Assembly (NCBI GenBank): GCA_022712895.1
Contig: JAFLJS010000020.1
Location: 1 to 49,627 of the forward strand
Source: Desulfocapsa sp.
GTDB taxonomy: Bacteria; Desulfobacterota; Desulfobulbia; Desulfobulbales; Desulfocapsaceae
Length of the DNA: 49,627 bases
Direction: 5' to 3'
Below, one piece after another: positions 26,374-34,453 of the stretch. The notes beneath the pieces were generated by a model, which did no database searches, had not been told where the DNA came from, and saw only the letters and a list, made by a program, of their open reading frames with translations. Within the stretch, counting starts at the first letter, position 1, and each line of letters begins with the position of its first letter. The translations under genes were made by a program, and so were the position numbers.

Positions 26374-26904
26374 ATGGAATATCATGAGATCATCTCGTTA
26401 GCTTATTGTGGGAATGGCCCTGAAAAGCTTGCAAAGACAGAGCTATTATTTCGCCAGTATGGAAAACGCTTGCTCAATCAGGATGAGATCGCGGAGTCAA
26501 TTGCAGCCTTGCGAGAAGCCGTTACAAACCTTGATTTGCATATGGCTGCCATGGATATGGGGAAAAACTGCTCTGTTTGCGCTGCAATGCCTGATGGTGG
26601 ATGCTGTAGTGCGTATATGGGGCATGAAAATAATGATGTCCTACAGTTACTGATGAATCTACTGGCCGGCGTGGATATCAGGGTTGTACAAACCGATGGT
26701 GTGGAATGTTGTTTTCTGGCAAAAAGTGGTTGTATTCTACTCTTTAAGCCGATCTTTTGTCTGAACTATTTATGTGAGCGAATTCAAAAGGAATCAGCAA
26801 ATGCTGATTTGAAATTGCTTGAGGAAAAAACAGGGTATTTACTGGGGCAGCAGGTGCTTATAGAACAAAAGATTATTTCATGTCTACAGCTTTACAGCAT
26901 TTAA
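26374..26904 (+). CDS. YkgJ-like cysteine-cluster protein
   Basis: A 176-aa cytoplasmic protein. The cysteine pattern CSVC ... GGCCSAYMG near residue 67, followed by CCFLAKSGC and KPIFCLNYLC near residues 110-130, follows the CxxC/CC/CxFL/GC/RPxxCxxxxC layout of YkgJ-type putative zinc- or iron-chelating proteins. The usual Arg-Pro is Lys-Pro here. The start codon is 5 bp after the PBP stop, so it belongs to the pit-PBP operon. Its function is unknown; Fe-S or zinc binding is inferred from the cysteines. Confidence 0.65.
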   Translation: MEYHEIISLAYCGNGPEKLAKTELLFRQYGKRLLNQDEIAESIAALREAVTNLDLHMAAMDMGKNCSVCAAMPDGGCCSAYMGHENNDVLQLLMNLLAGVDIRVVQTDGVECCFLAKSGCILLFKPIFCLNYLCERIQKESANADLKLLEEKTGYLLGQQVLIEQKIISCLQLYSI

Positions 26905-27029
26905 CTATCAGCGGCTTATTCAATGCTCTCTTCTTTTGCTTAAGGTGACTGATCTTGGTATACTTTCTTGCAGTTGCTTTCTTGGTCTTGGTGTAAAGAC
27001 AATATATAGGTGGTGTGATTTGTGATACT

Positions 27030-27206
27030 TGATGGCGTCGTATTTATGCTCATAGTTAGGGGCAAAATTCTCCATCTCCTTCGTTGCTGCACATTTTCTA
27101 TCATTAGGACGTACCTTAGTACGCCGAAATAATAGAAAATATTTGCACCTCGGATATGAAGCTTTTTACTTAACTATCTAACTTCAGGGCTTTTACGAGT
27201 TTATTA
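27030..27206 (+). repeat. Palindromic MITE-like repeat, copy 3 (with internal insertion)
   Basis: A 177-bp element of the same family as 4808-4963, in the same orientation. It begins TGATGGCGTCGTA and ends ACGAGTTTATTA. A stretch of about 22 extra bases lies after the left end (27042-27070), replacing the AAAAACTC segment of copy 2. The central palindrome is at 27094-27139. TACT occurs directly outside both ends (27026-27029 and 27207-27210), a clean candidate 4-bp target duplication. Confidence 0.88.
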
Positions 27207-27298
27207 TACTTACTAACGCCAGCTAGTGGAGGTTGAGGATTTCGGCAGATGCAATTGGTCGGACGTATATTTGTGGAAACCTTTGAGAAATAATGGAA

Positions 27299-27336
27299 CA
27301 AAATTGTCCAACCCATAAGTCGGCTGGACAATTTTG
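27299..27336 (-). terminator. Hairpin after the phnD-like gene, probable terminator
   Basis: A perfect 12-bp stem (27299-27310 and 27325-27336) with a 14-base loop lies 34 bases past the stop codon of the minus-strand phnD-like gene. The following minus-strand sequence is T-rich but interrupted, so efficiency is uncertain. Confidence 0.65.
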
Positions 27337-27369
27337 CAATCGTAAAGGGTGTATTGAAAACAGATTCTA

Positions 27370-28254
27370 TTAGTTTGCGAATGCTCCCACACTAAGAGCC
27401 TTCTGCAAGTCTTCAACTGGTCCATAATCAAGGGCGTCAGTCCAGCCGATAATTTTTGCCTTCTTAGCAGCAGCATCGTCTTTGTTAACAGCCTTTAACG
27501 CAGCAGCCACTTCCTGAGCGAGGGCATCAGACGTAGCTGCAGTTTTGGCCAGTGGCCATTCAGGATACAGGGTAGTTGAGTAGACAAAAGGGAAATCAGA
27601 ACTCTGCTTGTTGATAATTTTAAAGTCTTCCATGGCAACATCGCCACTGGCAACCATGCGTTCAAGGGTATCTGTACGGACAGTTCCTGCCTGGGCAACT
27701 TCATTTTGAATTGCAAAGACAACGTTGTCATGTTTTCCGGCAAAATCAACTGAGGCAAAATCGGTAAAAGGATCAATACCTTTATCTTTGATGGTTTTAT
27801 AGGCCATTTGCCAGCCACCAAAAGAAGATTTTTTAACAGCCATAAATGATTTTCCTTTGATATCTTCAATGGAATTAATGGCATCATTATAAGCGGAAGC
27901 AATGATAACACCGCCAAAAGATTTTAAAGACTGGCCCTGACGTGAGTTAATCATGGTGGCAATTGCACTGGCACCGAATTTAACTTTTGCGGTTACAAAC
28001 ATGGAGGAGTTAATGAGAAAGAAATCAACTTCGTTAGCTTCAATAGCCGGGTTGACTTTGTCAAAATCAAGGGGAACGATTTTGAATGATTTTCCCAGTT
28101 TTGCAGTGAGATAGTCCCCCGTAGCCGCCCACTTTTTCATGGCTTTAGCTGGACCATTTTTGGCAAGAACACCAATTCGTACATCTGCAGCTTGAACAGA
28201 TAGTGCACAAAGGAAAAGGGGAATTGTTAACAAAACCGAAAGGATTCGTTTCAT
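27370..28254 (-). CDS. PhnD/SsuA-type phosphonate/phosphate-like substrate-binding protein
   Basis: A 294-aa periplasmic protein with a Sec signal peptide (about 1-22, VQA/AD). The periplasmic-binding fold of PhnD-type proteins is recognised from IGVLAKNGPAKAMKKW, DFDKVNPAIEANEVDF, SIEDIKGKSFM and the QAGTVRTDTLERM segment. Such proteins bind phosphonate, phosphite or other oxyanions for an ABC importer, or act as the sensor domain of signalling systems. No permease or ATPase gene is adjacent, so it is an orphan and the ligand is unknown. AGGAGG lies seven bases before the ATG. It is monocistronic, with a hairpin on the 3' side and the glutamate synthase operon upstream. Confidence 0.85.
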   Translation of the reverse strand: MKRILSVLLTIPLFLCALSVQAADVRIGVLAKNGPAKAMKKWAATGDYLTAKLGKSFKIVPLDFDKVNPAIEANEVDFFLINSSMFVTAKVKFGASAIATMINSRQGQSLKSFGGVIIASAYNDAINSIEDIKGKSFMAVKKSSFGGWQMAYKTIKDKGIDPFTDFASVDFAGKHDNVVFAIQNEVAQAGTVRTDTLERMVASGDVAMEDFKIINKQSSDFPFVYSTTLYPEWPLAKTAATSDALAQEVAAALKAVNKDDAAAKKAKIIGWTDALDYGPVEDLQKALSVGAFAN

Positions 28255-28532
28255 AGGAGACCTCCTGAGTCTTAGTTGAAAGATAAGTAGCTTGCCAAAG
28301 GCTGCTACAGCGTCATATTAAAACTCTTTCAAAAAGGTGGAGCGAAGTCAAGAAATAAAAAAAGAAAGCGACAAGGAGGAGAGAGAGAAGAAAGAACTGG
28401 TAAAAAAGAAGGAAGGCGACTGTGGCAAATGTTTAATCTGTACAGGAAGCTGTTCCCGCACAGTAATACTATGCGGGAACAGGCGACCGTGCAACGTTGG
28501 GTTTGCAGGAGTGGCTTCCAAGTTCAAAGCAA
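28255..28532. other. Intergenic region with structured element
   Basis: This 278-bp gap lies between the glutamate synthase operon end and the phnD-like gene. It holds a perfect 11-bp hairpin, CTGTTCCCGCA/TGCGGGAACAG (28450-28460 and 28472-28482). This is enclosed by a GGAAGC/GCTTCC pair (28445-28450 and 28514-28519) and followed on the plus-strand left side by a long purine tract (28357-28415). It may end the operon or be a processed 3' RNA structure. No coding sequence was supported. Confidence 0.5.
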
Positions 28533-30896
28533 CTATAGAGGTTGCATTGTCCATATACCACACGGACAAGTATCGGCACAAAAACCGCAGGCAATACATT
28601 TCTTATCATCAGAAACATACTCATAGTTCGCACCATGTCCGGATTCATAGCCACTGGCATGGGACATATCAAGTTCACGGCGAGTGATGGCACCTTCGGG
28701 GCATATCGTTTCACAAAGGTGGCAGTCACGACATGAGGCACAGGAGAGACAACGGTCAGCTGAGTCTGTCTGACTGTGCTCATGTTCTGTTTCCGGCTTA
28801 TAATGAGTGATGGTCAGCGCTTTCTGGGTAATAAGCTCTTTGGTAAAAGGCTTCCACTCTTCACCTTTAAGCTCAGCTACAATACACGCAGCAGCTGTTT
28901 TTCCAGCACCAAGGGCATGGGTGGCAAGGCCAGGTTTTTCAACATCACCTATGGCAAATACTTTGGCGTCGGTGGTTTTGTGTGAGGAGTCAGTTTTAAT
29001 CCAGTCGGCTCCAGCCACATTGACAGTTTCAATAGAATCAGGCAGGAAGGGAAGTTGCGGCACATCACCAATTGAAATGATAACCGTCTCTGCAGAGATA
29101 AGTTCACCCTGATCGGTAACAAGTCCCTCATCGGTAACTTCTTTGGTCATCACAGGCCATTGGAAGGTTGCACCAAGTTCCTCGGCTGTTTCTTTCTCCT
29201 TACCAAAGGCAAGAGGCTTCTGAATATCCACCAGAGTTACTTTTTCAGCGCCTAACCGATAGGCTTCACAGGCCACATCACAGCCAACATTTCCAGCACC
29301 GATAATAACAACTTCTTTACCGACTTTATAAGGATCATCACTTTTAGCTTTCTTCAGGAAATCAAGGGCGGGTAAAACCTGCTCATGTCCAGGGAATGGA
29401 ATTTTTCGTGGTTTATGGGTTCCAACAGCGACTAGCACATAATCGAAATCATCCTGCAATTTTTTAAAATCATCCTTAGAGAGGTCTACGCCGAGGTTGG
29501 CGTGGATGTTAGGATGATCAAGGAAACGCTTAACTTCCTGATCCCATACAGCCTGAGAAAGGCGTTCCCAGGGGATAACCTGAGCCAGCTTTCCGCCAAT
29601 AATCGTGTCTTTTTCAAAAATATGTGCCTCAACACCCGCAAGGGCAAGCTGCCATGCTGCGTTCATTCCGGCAGGACCACCACCAATAATGGCGACTTTT
29701 TTGCCGATAGGTGCGGCTGATTCCGGTGCCTGGGCATTACCAACAGCGCGACCAAGCACCTGTACTTCAATGCTATCATCAACTTCTTGACGGGAGCAGT
29801 TCTCCATGCAGAGATTGGGGCAGACAGCGCCACAGACAGAAGCAGGAAGAGGAGAGTAACGGAGTAGCATTTCGTATGCTTCATTAATCTTTCCTTCCCG
29901 GATGAGTCGTAAACGATCAACAGTCGGAATATGTACAGGACAGTAGTAGGTACAAGGAGCAGCTGATTCACGGTTGGCCCAGAAAGGAGTTCTTCGTCGC
30001 AATTCACCTGTCGGCACAGCGCCAATAGGGCTACGGTCAAGCCCTGGTGCCAAATCACGAAGTGGATCTCCACCACCAAAAGCATTGTTCCAGTGTTTAT
30101 TACGGAACTCAGCCATGGGCATTGGACCCGAGAAAATAAGAGCTCGTTCCTGAGGTGTTACTGTATTGAGAACCTGCCAGTCACCACGGACAGCCATACT
30201 CTCTTTCAGGTCTTCACGAAGAATCTTCGTGAGGAAGTTCGGCATGTTTTGCTGTAACCAGTCCCACTGCTCATCGGTAGGAAGGGCGAGGCATGAATTG
30301 TTGCGTGCATAGGAGTCATCGGTTTTACCACGAAAGAATATCGTTCCTCCAACCATTCCAACACAGGGACGATAGCCGAGAACGTTATCGGGGTTTTTAG
30401 CATTTTCTCCGCAGATAACTGCCACTCCGCCGCAGTTAAATTCAGCAAAGGAGTCACCAGTTGAACCGAGCACCCAGAGTTCAGGTTTGTCAAAATCAGG
30501 ATTCCACTTGGTCATTGTAAGACCACGGGCACCAATACTGCCGCCAATGAAAACTTTACCATTGGCCATGGCACTACATGCACCGTTGGTCGCGTCACCA
30601 AGTACGGTGATTTCGGCACCAATGTTGAGATATCCAACATCATCGGAACAGGCACCCTTACAGGTGATAGTGGTACCAGGTAATCCCATACAGCCAAGAC
30701 GCTGGCCAGTGGGACCGGATACTTCAATATGCAGGCCATCTTCATGCTGCAGTCGAATTCCAAGGTTATGTTGCCCCATGGAATCGATTTGAAGATGATT
30801 ATTTTCTGCGGCAGCTGCCTGAACCATGGATTCAAAGTCCATGGAATTGATTCTTATGCCATCTTTATTCAGGCCTTTTATAACCGTTGCACTCAC
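28533..30896 (-). CDS. Glutamate synthase GXGXG domain fused to GltD-like oxidoreductase and ferredoxin
   Basis: A 787-aa chain. Residues about 1-245 form the GXGXG structural domain of the glutamate synthase large subunit (GDATNGACSAMANGKVFIGG). Residues about 300-690 resemble the small subunit: a cysteine motif (VCGAVCPNLCMENCSR) for Fe-S binding and FAD and NAD(P) folds (IIGGGPAGMNAAW, VIIGAGNVGCDVACEA). The C-terminus holds two 4Fe-4S motifs (CRDCHLCETICP and CIACGFCADTCP). It is the third of three glutamate synthase genes. The start is GTG with AAGGAG six bases upstream. The added ferredoxin module suggests electrons enter from ferredoxin as well as NAD(P)H. A 108-bp gap with a possible hairpin (30926-30992) separates it from the second gene. 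Confidence 0.88.
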   Translation of the reverse strand: MSATVIKGLNKDGIRINSMDFESMVQAAAAENNHLQIDSMGQHNLGIRLQHEDGLHIEVSGPTGQRLGCMGLPGTTITCKGACSDDVGYLNIGAEITVLGDATNGACSAMANGKVFIGGSIGARGLTMTKWNPDFDKPELWVLGSTGDSFAEFNCGGVAVICGENAKNPDNVLGYRPCVGMVGGTIFFRGKTDDSYARNNSCLALPTDEQWDWLQQNMPNFLTKILREDLKESMAVRGDWQVLNTVTPQERALIFSGPMPMAEFRNKHWNNAFGGGDPLRDLAPGLDRSPIGAVPTGELRRRTPFWANRESAAPCTYYCPVHIPTVDRLRLIREGKINEAYEMLLRYSPLPASVCGAVCPNLCMENCSRQEVDDSIEVQVLGRAVGNAQAPESAAPIGKKVAIIGGGPAGMNAAWQLALAGVEAHIFEKDTIIGGKLAQVIPWERLSQAVWDQEVKRFLDHPNIHANLGVDLSKDDFKKLQDDFDYVLVAVGTHKPRKIPFPGHEQVLPALDFLKKAKSDDPYKVGKEVVIIGAGNVGCDVACEAYRLGAEKVTLVDIQKPLAFGKEKETAEELGATFQWPVMTKEVTDEGLVTDQGELISAETVIISIGDVPQLPFLPDSIETVNVAGADWIKTDSSHKTTDAKVFAIGDVEKPGLATHALGAGKTAAACIVAELKGEEWKPFTKELITQKALTITHYKPETEHEHSQTDSADRCLSCASCRDCHLCETICPEGAITRRELDMSHASGYESGHGANYEYVSDDKKCIACGFCADTCPCGIWTMQPL

Positions 30897-30925
30897 GGAA
30901 AACTCCTTATAAAATAAAGGCTGAA

Positions 30926-30992
30926 AGACTGTAGGCTAGGCTTAGAGGGAAAGGAGGGACACACAATCCTGACAGCCTGAAGCCTGTAGTCT
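30926..30992 (-). other. Possible stem between the second and third glutamate synthase genes
   Basis: AGACTGTAGGCT (30926-30937) can pair over 12 positions with AGCCTGTAGTCT (30981-30992), two of them G-U in RNA. The structure lies in the 108-bp gap before the ferredoxin-fusion gene and could be a processing or stability element. There is no U-tract, so it is not a terminator. Confidence 0.4.
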
Positions 30993-31004
30993 ATACAACC
31001 TGCT

Positions 31005-32645
31005 TTAACAAACGTATTTAATATCCAGACGATCTGCTACGTCTTTGTCAACAATACCCAAGGCATCAGACATACCGACAGGCAGACTCTGTGAACGACC
31101 TAACGGTGCCATAATCTTTTTCATCTCCGTACGGATGGACATAAAGACTTCTCCAACCCGTTCGGCAACAAGATCTGGATCAAGGCGGCGATAGAGTTTT
31201 GGATTCTGGCTGGTAATGCCTTTAGGACAAATACCAACGTTACAGACGTTACAACGGTTTCTCTCATTGCCAAGACAACCGGCTGCGGACTGCATGATAT
31301 ATTTTCCGATATGGACACCGGATGCACCAAGCATTATAAGGGCCATACCATTCTGGGTAACGTTTCCATTCTTACCAATTCCGCCAGCAGCGAAAATTGG
31401 AATTTCGTTCTGCTTACCCTGCTTCACAAGATCGAGATAACACTCACGTACGTTGGAGGCAATTGGATGTCCGGTTGCATCCAGGGATACGTTGAATGCA
31501 GCTCCTGTTCCACCGTCAATACCATCGATTAACAGACCCCCGGCATAGGGGTTACGCACAAGGTTATTCAATACGGATTTTGCGCTGGTAGACGCAGAAA
31601 TCTTCGGATAAATGGGAACCTTATGGCCAAACGCTGTGGAAAGTGTCTGGATCATTTTCATAACGGACTCTTCAATAGAGTAAAGAGTCTGATGCACGGG
31701 AGGAGATGGAAGATCAACACCCTCTGGTACACCACGAAGCCGGGCAATAAGTTTGGAAACTTTATACCACATGAGCAGTCCGCCATCGCCTGGTTTTGCA
31801 CCCTGGCCATATTTGATTTCAATGGCAGCAGGATCACATTGCATATCAGGAATAGCACGGATGATCTCATCCCAGCCAAAATAACCGGACGCAATCTGCA
31901 AAATAATATATTTCAGATATGGTGATTTTAAAACCCATGGAGGACAACCACCCTCACCAGTACACATAACCACGGGAATTCCGAGGACCTCGTTACAGTA
32001 GGCAACACCCTGTAGCAGTCCGAGCCACATATTGGGCGACAGTGCGCCAAAGGACATGGAACCGATCACAAAGGGGAAAATTTCACGTGTTGGTGGAATC
32101 CATCCGCCTTCTTTGGTGCGCTTGAGGAATTCTGCAGGATCAAGGGTACGGCCCAATGTTGTGGTCACATTAAACTCATGACGGCCAGCATCCAATGCAG
32201 GATCGGTGAGCATGGAAATGCGGTTGAACATCATGCGGTCAAGCAGTGTGGAACCTGTCTTGTTGCGACGCCCTCCACGCTTGGTTGGTACCCCTTTCTG
32301 GTTGTTAAAGAAGAGTGTTCTGTGCTCGTTGTCGTTGGGAACGGGCTGGATAGCCTCGTTGGGACAGACCATGGAACACATGGAGCAGCCTATACAGGCA
32401 TTTGCCATATTCTTCCTCTGGCGAATACCGACAAAAGTACGGTATTCATTGCCACGTTTCTTCTTGAGGACGTCAAGTTTTGGCATCCTCTGTCGTCTGT
32501 AGGCAAGATAAATGGCCTCTTTAGGGCACACTGCAGTGCAGTGTCCACAGAGGGTACATCTGTCTTCCCGGTGCTGGATTATCCAGGGCAGGTCAGTGTA
32601 GCTTAAGCTGCCTGGTCCAACGGATACGGATCGTGCTGAGACCAT
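31005..32645 (-). CDS. gltB: Glutamate synthase FMN-domain subunit with N-terminal 2[4Fe-4S] ferredoxin
   Basis: A 546-aa protein. Residues about 28-100 contain two ferredoxin-type motifs (CTLCGHCTAVCP, CIGCSMCSMVCP). The rest is the FMN-binding synthase barrel, with FPFVIGSMSFGALSPNMW, the MCTGEGG and IEIKYGQGAKPGDGG segments, IDGIDGGTGAAF, and the CNVCNVGICPKGI cysteine motif near residue 475 that holds the intrinsic cluster. It converts 2-oxoglutarate and ammonia (delivered by the amidotransferase subunit) to glutamate. The ATG overlaps the 3' end of the amidotransferase gene by 43 bp. This split arrangement is the archaeal-type glutamate synthase, also common in anaerobic bacteria. Confidence 0.92.
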   Translation of the reverse strand: MVSARSVSVGPGSLSYTDLPWIIQHREDRCTLCGHCTAVCPKEAIYLAYRRQRMPKLDVLKKKRGNEYRTFVGIRQRKNMANACIGCSMCSMVCPNEAIQPVPNDNEHRTLFFNNQKGVPTKRGGRRNKTGSTLLDRMMFNRISMLTDPALDAGRHEFNVTTTLGRTLDPAEFLKRTKEGGWIPPTREIFPFVIGSMSFGALSPNMWLGLLQGVAYCNEVLGIPVVMCTGEGGCPPWVLKSPYLKYIILQIASGYFGWDEIIRAIPDMQCDPAAIEIKYGQGAKPGDGGLLMWYKVSKLIARLRGVPEGVDLPSPPVHQTLYSIEESVMKMIQTLSTAFGHKVPIYPKISASTSAKSVLNNLVRNPYAGGLLIDGIDGGTGAAFNVSLDATGHPIASNVRECYLDLVKQGKQNEIPIFAAGGIGKNGNVTQNGMALIMLGASGVHIGKYIMQSAAGCLGNERNRCNVCNVGICPKGITSQNPKLYRRLDPDLVAERVGEVFMSIRTEMKKIMAPLGRSQSLPVGMSDALGIVDKDVADRLDIKYVC

Positions 32646-33745
32646 ATTGTCAGTTCCTTTCGTTCTGGTGGTACGATAATTGTGTGTTCACGCATTGGTT
32701 GAAAATCATTGGCTGGATCACGATCAGGAATCATGGCATCCACGCCGCACATCTCAGATGCAAAAGACCATACACCTTCACGGCCGCCAACGGTCGCAGG
32801 ACGTAGTTTCTTCTGATCCATAACCAGCATGCAGGATTCATCTGGCAGAGTGGCTATCACAGCATTGGGGCCGTCAATAATCAGCCGACGGCAGGTGTTG
32901 CGTAGCCCTGTCAAGAATTCTCCCTGAGGGTGGTTGGCAAGCTCTTCATTACAAAGAGGAGTTATAATGTGCTTAAAGGCCTGCAGGGGAAGCTGTAACT
33001 GTTTCAGAGTGTAGTGGAGAATATGGGTAAAGGTCTCTGAATCACTCTGATAACCAGTATAACCAGGAAAATGCTTTCCGAGCAGCCAGTCGCGGATGGG
33101 AACAAAGGCAGTGTTCTCACCATTGGTCATGGATGCAATTCCCTGGATAAAAAATGGGTGGCAGGCGTACAGGTTAATACCGTAATTGGTATTTTGACGA
33201 CCTTGGGCCATACAGACACGAGACTTGATGCGGCTGTCATTTAAGCCTAACCCATCACCAATATCCAGTGGCCATCCAACTTCTTTAATGGTTACCACAT
33301 CCGGCCAGAAGGAGAATGCAGTGAGATCATTTCCATGATCTTCACCGTTCTTTCTGAGTGCCAGGCGAGTCATCATCAACTCAGTTTCGATCTCTTCTTC
33401 TGATTTTGCCGCAAGGGTTGCGGGCATTTTGTATACGCGAAGAAAGTAACGATATCTGTCCTTTGCCTCAATCTTCCCAGCCTGGGTCTCGAATTCATGA
33501 TCATATCGGAGCTCGAAACCACGTTCGTCCATAAACTTATTCAGACGATGCCACGCCTTTTCCGAGTGGGCAATACCGGAAAGAATAGGGTTTTTAGGGT
33601 TGTATTTGTAATCATCAAACTGAAGACCGCGAAGAAGAAGACCAAGGCCTGAGCCATCATATCCTTCCTGCATTGCCTCCATGGCCGTGAGCACTTCGTA
33701 AGGCGAGAAGGGATCACTGGCTGTTTTCAGGGCTAAACGACACAT
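32603..33745 (-). CDS. Glutamate synthase glutamine amidotransferase (class II) subunit
   Basis: A 380-aa protein with an N-terminal nucleophile Cys (MCRLAL, Cys2 after Met removal) and class II amidotransferase features, including GYDGSGLGLLLRG, MTNGENTAFVPIRDWL and YQSDSETFTHIL. It hydrolyses glutamine and passes ammonia to the FMN subunit. It is first in the three-gene operon. AGGAG stands seven bases before the ATG, and a promoter and hairpin lie upstream (33881-33909 and 33795-33825). Confidence 0.9.
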   Translation of the reverse strand: MCRLALKTASDPFSPYEVLTAMEAMQEGYDGSGLGLLLRGLQFDDYKYNPKNPILSGIAHSEKAWHRLNKFMDERGFELRYDHEFETQAGKIEAKDRYRYFLRVYKMPATLAAKSEEEIETELMMTRLALRKNGEDHGNDLTAFSFWPDVVTIKEVGWPLDIGDGLGLNDSRIKSRVCMAQGRQNTNYGINLYACHPFFIQGIASMTNGENTAFVPIRDWLLGKHFPGYTGYQSDSETFTHILHYTLKQLQLPLQAFKHIITPLCNEELANHPQGEFLTGLRNTCRRLIIDGPNAVIATLPDESCMLVMDQKKLRPATVGGREGVWSFASEMCGVDAMIPDRDPANDFQPMREHTIIVPPERKELTIWSQHDPYPLDQAA

Positions 33746-33794
33746 GCATTACTCCTGACTGGTTAAAAGTGTTAAAGTGTTACTGAATTACACT

Positions 33795-33825
33795 GGTAGT
33801 TCCCCGCTATAGGGGGGAAACTATC
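33795..33825 (-). promoter_or_regulatory. Leader hairpin of the glutamate synthase operon
   Basis: In the minus-strand transcript GATAGTTTCCCC pairs with GGGGAACTACC, with one bulge and one mismatch, about 50 bases before the start codon. It may influence translation or mRNA stability. It does not match a riboswitch I can recognise. Confidence 0.45.
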
Positions 33826-33880
33826 GTTTTGTAACTGTAGAATAGTTACGAGTTACTTAAATAGAATTGAGCAGGCAGGA

Positions 33881-33909
33881 TTGTTACACAGTATCAGCGA
33901 TTTTGTCAA
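33881..33909 (-). promoter_or_regulatory. Sigma-70-type promoter for the glutamate synthase operon
   Basis: On the minus strand a perfect TTGACA (33909-33904) is followed after 17 bases by TAACAA (33886-33881), a weak -10. This implies a leader of about 130 bases that includes the hairpin at 33795-33825. Confidence 0.5.
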
Positions 33910-33985
33910 GCTGAAAGGCATGCTTTAAAAGGGGCTCCGAGTGAGGAAGAGTGGAAAAGAAATGGAGAGAGCACTAGAGCGCCTG

Positions 33986-34297
33986 TTAATCGAAATATTC
34001 ACTCATAAACTGGTAATAGGTTGAATTAAGTTTTAAAAAATTACAGCCAACACCTCCTTCTTCTCTGTGGGTGATGTTTCCATAGATTTCTGTGCTGATG
34101 GACTCGTCGTCACCTTCAAGGATGAGCGTGATGGTGCAGGTTTCTCCTTCTTGTAAGTCCCTTCCAGGATCACATTCGATAAATGCCCCGCCAACACTCA
34201 TATCCTGTGTTTGGCCTTCGATAAGTTCACCGTTGGAAAGCTTTAAGAGAGCAAACCTGCGTATAAGGTGACGTTCATGATCGCGACGTTCTGACAT
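33986..34297 (-). CDS. Single-domain PilZ protein (probable c-di-GMP receptor)
   Basis: A 103-aa protein that is essentially one PilZ domain. Both ligand motifs are intact: RDHER (RxxxR) at about residues 5-9 and DMSVGG (DxSxxG) near residue 32. It should bind c-di-GMP and relay this to an unknown target. AGGAG precedes the ATG. A promoter is visible at 34338-34367. The gene stands alone between the tatA pair and the glutamate synthase operon. Confidence 0.88.
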   Translation of the reverse strand: MSERRDHERHLIRRFALLKLSNGELIEGQTQDMSVGGAFIECDPGRDLQEGETCTITLILEGDDESISTEIYGNITHREEGGVGCNFLKLNSTYYQFMSEYFD

Positions 34298-34337
34298 GAT
34301 GGCTCCTTGGAGGAAAAGAGAATTATCTGATATTTAA

Positions 34338-34367
34338 AGTGTATGGTAGAATACGTTTTCTTGTCAA
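34338..34367 (-). promoter_or_regulatory. Sigma-70-type promoter for the PilZ gene
   Basis: Minus strand TTGACA (34367-34362), 18-base spacer, then TACACT (34343-34338), with the ATG 40 bases downstream. Confidence 0.55.
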
Positions 34368-34398
34368 GAAGAGATCTTGAAAGGAGGGCGTAAAAAAA

Positions 34399-34428
34399 GG
34401 AGAACCTTGAGTGGTTCTCCCTGGAAAA
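34399..34428 (-). terminator. Intrinsic terminator after the tatA pair
   Basis: On the minus strand GGAGAACC (34420-34413), loop, GGTTCTCC (34406-34399) is followed by a run of seven T residues (34398-34392). It lies 34 bases past the second tatA stop codon. Confidence 0.8.
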
Positions 34429-34453
34429 CGGACTATGTTTGGAAAAATATAAT

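Larger units (their letters stand above)
26905..27369. other. Gene-free region with repeat copy 3 and a terminator
   Basis: This 465-bp region lies between the convergent YkgJ-like gene and the phnD-like gene. It holds repeat copy 3 (27030-27206) and a hairpin at 27299-27336. No ORF with coding character was seen. Confidence 0.7.

Noticed and set aside
28337-28687. A 116-codon plus-strand frame upstream of phnD and into the glutamate synthase gene
   Set aside because: More than half lies antisense to the ferredoxin part of glutamate synthase, and the rest is a low-complexity Lys/Glu tract. No ribosome-binding site or homology pattern was seen.
33795-33825. A glutamine riboswitch in the glutamate synthase leader
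   Set aside because: Only a simple stem-loop is visible; the conserved riboswitch core nucleotides are not recognised.
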